Assembly: GCA_938021675.1 (NCBI GenBank)
Contig: CALIFY010000066.1
Coordinates: forward strand, 1-64,000
Origin: an uncultured Acidimicrobiales bacterium
GTDB lineage: Bacteria; Actinomycetota; Acidimicrobiia; Acidimicrobiales; SZUA-35
Direction of reading: 5' to 3'
DNA length: 64,000 nucleotides
The notes beneath the pieces were generated by a model that made no database searches, was not told the origin of the DNA, and saw only the letters and a program-made list of their open reading frames with translations. Below, one piece after another: positions 62,961-64,000 of the stretch (the stretch's first letter is position 1; every line of letters begins with the position of its first letter). Position numbers and translations under genes: made by a program.

Positions 62961-64000
62961 ATGACCCCCGATTCATCCTCGACGCGACGCCCGTTACTGA
63001 GGCGCCCGTCGCGCAGTCGAAATATCATCGCGGCCATCGCCGCGGCCATCGTTGGCCTCCTCGGCGTCGTGGTTGGAGTGAGCAGCGCCACATCGGCGGA
63101 CTCCGGCCCATGCTCCGTTGTCTACGACGTGGTCCTTGACTGGACCGACAACGAGGGCCAGATGCCCCATGATTCCTTAGCCACGGTCGAGATCACCAAC
63201 ACCGGTGACGCAATCGATGAGTGGGACGTGCAGTTCGACATGCCCAGTGGCCAGGTAGTGACCACTGTGTTGAATGGCCGCTTCACACAGACTGGGGCCA
63301 CCGTCAACCTCTTCAACGAGACGTGGAACGGTTCACTCGCCGCAGGCGAAACCGTGAAGACGGCACTGACCCTCGGTCACGCCGGCGACAACGTCAGCCC
63401 GGAGTCGTTCACCGTGAACGGTGGGGCATGCGATGCCGAAACCCCGGACCCCGACCCATCAACCCCGGACCCGGACCCATCAACCCCGGACCCATCGACC
63501 CCGGACCCGGACCCATCGACCCCTGACCCATCAACCCCGGACCCAGACCCGGACACCACGACCACGACCACGGACTCATCGACATCGACCTCGGCACCGG
63601 ACACAACGCCTCCACCGGAATCTGGGGACCGGGTCGATAACCCATTCGTTGGTGCGGCGGGATACATCAATCCCGATTGGCAAGCGATGGTCAACGAGAC
63701 AGCAGACGCCGTCGGCGGCGAACTCGGTGACGACATGCGAACCGTTGGACAGTTCCCGACCGCGGTGTGGCTCGATCGCATTGCAGCCATCAGCCCAGGC
63801 GATGATCGTCTCGGTCTCCGCCAGCATCTAGACAATGCAGTCGAACAGGCGGCCGGCGAGCCGATGACCATCATGGTCGTCATCTACGATCTGCCGAACC
63901 GTGACTGCGCCGCCCTCGCATCGAACGGTGAGCTTCGGATCAGCGAAGGCGGGCTTGAGCGATACAAGACCGAGTACGTCGACGAGATCATCTCGATCAT
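62961..64000 (+). CDS. Secreted CBM2-GH6 cellulase, truncated by window edge
   Basis: ATG 62961 has GAGAGG 6 nt upstream. The open frame of 346 codons runs off the right edge. A long basic n-region plus helix (IIAAIAAAIVGLLGVVVGVSSATSA) forms the signal peptide. Residues ~52-155 are a CBM2 cellulose-binding domain (two Cys, ATVEITNTGDAIDEWDVQF, LFNETWNGSLAAGETV, ESFTVNGGAC). A PDPDPST repeat linker (~157-205) leads to a GH6 catalytic domain (NPFVGAAGYINPDW, TAVWLDRIAAI, MTIMVVIYDLPNRDCAALASNGEL). The GH6 catalytic Asp residues beyond this point lie outside or at the edge. It hydrolyses cellulose outside the cell. Confidence 0.9.
   Translation, partial: MTPDSSSTRRPLLRRPSRSRNIIAAIAAAIVGLLGVVVGVSSATSADSGPCSVVYDVVLDWTDNEGQMPHDSLATVEITNTGDAIDEWDVQFDMPSGQVVTTVLNGRFTQTGATVNLFNETWNGSLAAGETVKTALTLGHAGDNVSPESFTVNGGACDAETPDPDPSTPDPDPSTPDPSTPDPDPSTPDPSTPDPDPDTTTTTTDSSTSTSAPDTTPPPESGDRVDNPFVGAAGYINPDWQAMVNETADAVGGELGDDMRTVGQFPTAVWLDRIAAISPGDDRLGLRQHLDNAVEQAAGEPMTIMVVIYDLPNRDCAALASNGELRISEGGLERYKTEYVDEIISI
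63436..63560 (+). repeat. PDPST linker repeats in the cellulase
   Basis: About ten degenerate 12-18 bp units (cc(g/t)gacccatc(a/g)acccc(g/t)ga) encode alternating PDPD and PST blocks. They form the flexible linker between CBM2 and GH6. Comparable P-D-rich repeats close the pseudokinase at 13203-13480. Confidence 0.85.

Noticed and set aside
63421-63831. Alternative plus-strand frame of Thr/Arg/Pro repeats
   Set aside because: It is a frame-shifted reading of the PDPST linker of the CBM2-GH6 gene.

Overview
The window is GC-rich, densely coded DNA of actinobacterial character. Short operon overlaps of the ATGA/GTGA type, frequent GTG and TTG starts, PASTA and bacterial tyrosine-kinase genes, and secreted CBM2/GH6 and GH9 cellulases suggest a (probably marine or environmental) actinobacterium. 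An Acidimicrobiia-like lineage is my guess, but no rRNA or marker gene is present to prove it. No tRNA, rRNA, CRISPR array or transposase was found.

Left edge (1-2300): a truncated membrane-anchored protein and a tandem set of small secreted cysteine-containing proteins, the middle copy broken. Region 2575-19185 is a first polysaccharide locus: GT4 and GT2 glycosyltransferases, a Wzx-type flippase, a Wzy-type polymerase/ligase, a DUF218 protein, nucleotide-sugar enzymes (DegT aminotransferase, UDP-HexNAc 6-dehydrogenase, membrane 4,6-dehydratase, GalE), a PASTA pseudokinase and a Wzz/tyrosine-kinase fusion. A 4'-phosphopantetheinyl transferase, needed to activate carrier proteins, is divergent from the kinase.

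Region 19186-39850 is the centrepiece: a translationally coupled hybrid NRPS/PKS assembly line. Its order is formyltransferase - partial C - A(Gly-like code, interrupted by a luciferase-like monooxygenase) - T, then KS-AT-KR-DH-ACP, then C-A(Gly-like code)-T, then TubC-type docking - C (catalytic His replaced by Gln) - T - thioesterase with a Cys nucleophile. A sulfotransferase overlaps its end, and GH9 and LamG-like lipoproteins follow. A structured 5' leader and a six-codon mini-ORF (including stop) precede the first gene.

Region 39883-58353 holds a second sulfotransferase, an SGNH hydrolase, a GT9 gene, and a second polysaccharide operon on the minus strand (57388 down to 42604): lipoprotein, Wzx, Wzz, a Walker-A-defective kinase-like protein, a 47-residue membrane protein, Wzy, GT2, a complete C-A-T-TE NRPS, a hexapeptide acyltransferase and a double glycosyltransferase. 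The NRPS is coupled on both sides, suggesting aminoacyl/peptidyl decoration of the polysaccharide. A third sulfotransferase follows divergently.

Region 58411-64000 has the dTDP-L-rhamnose genes (rmlC-B-D-A in transcription order), a TetR regulator and the 5' part of a CBM2-GH6 cellulase that runs off the right edge. Taken together the window reads as an envelope/extracellular-matrix and specialised-metabolite island: two polysaccharide export sets, sugar-nucleotide supply, sulfation and peptide/ketide assembly. Functional assignments rest on motifs read by eye; no database search was made.
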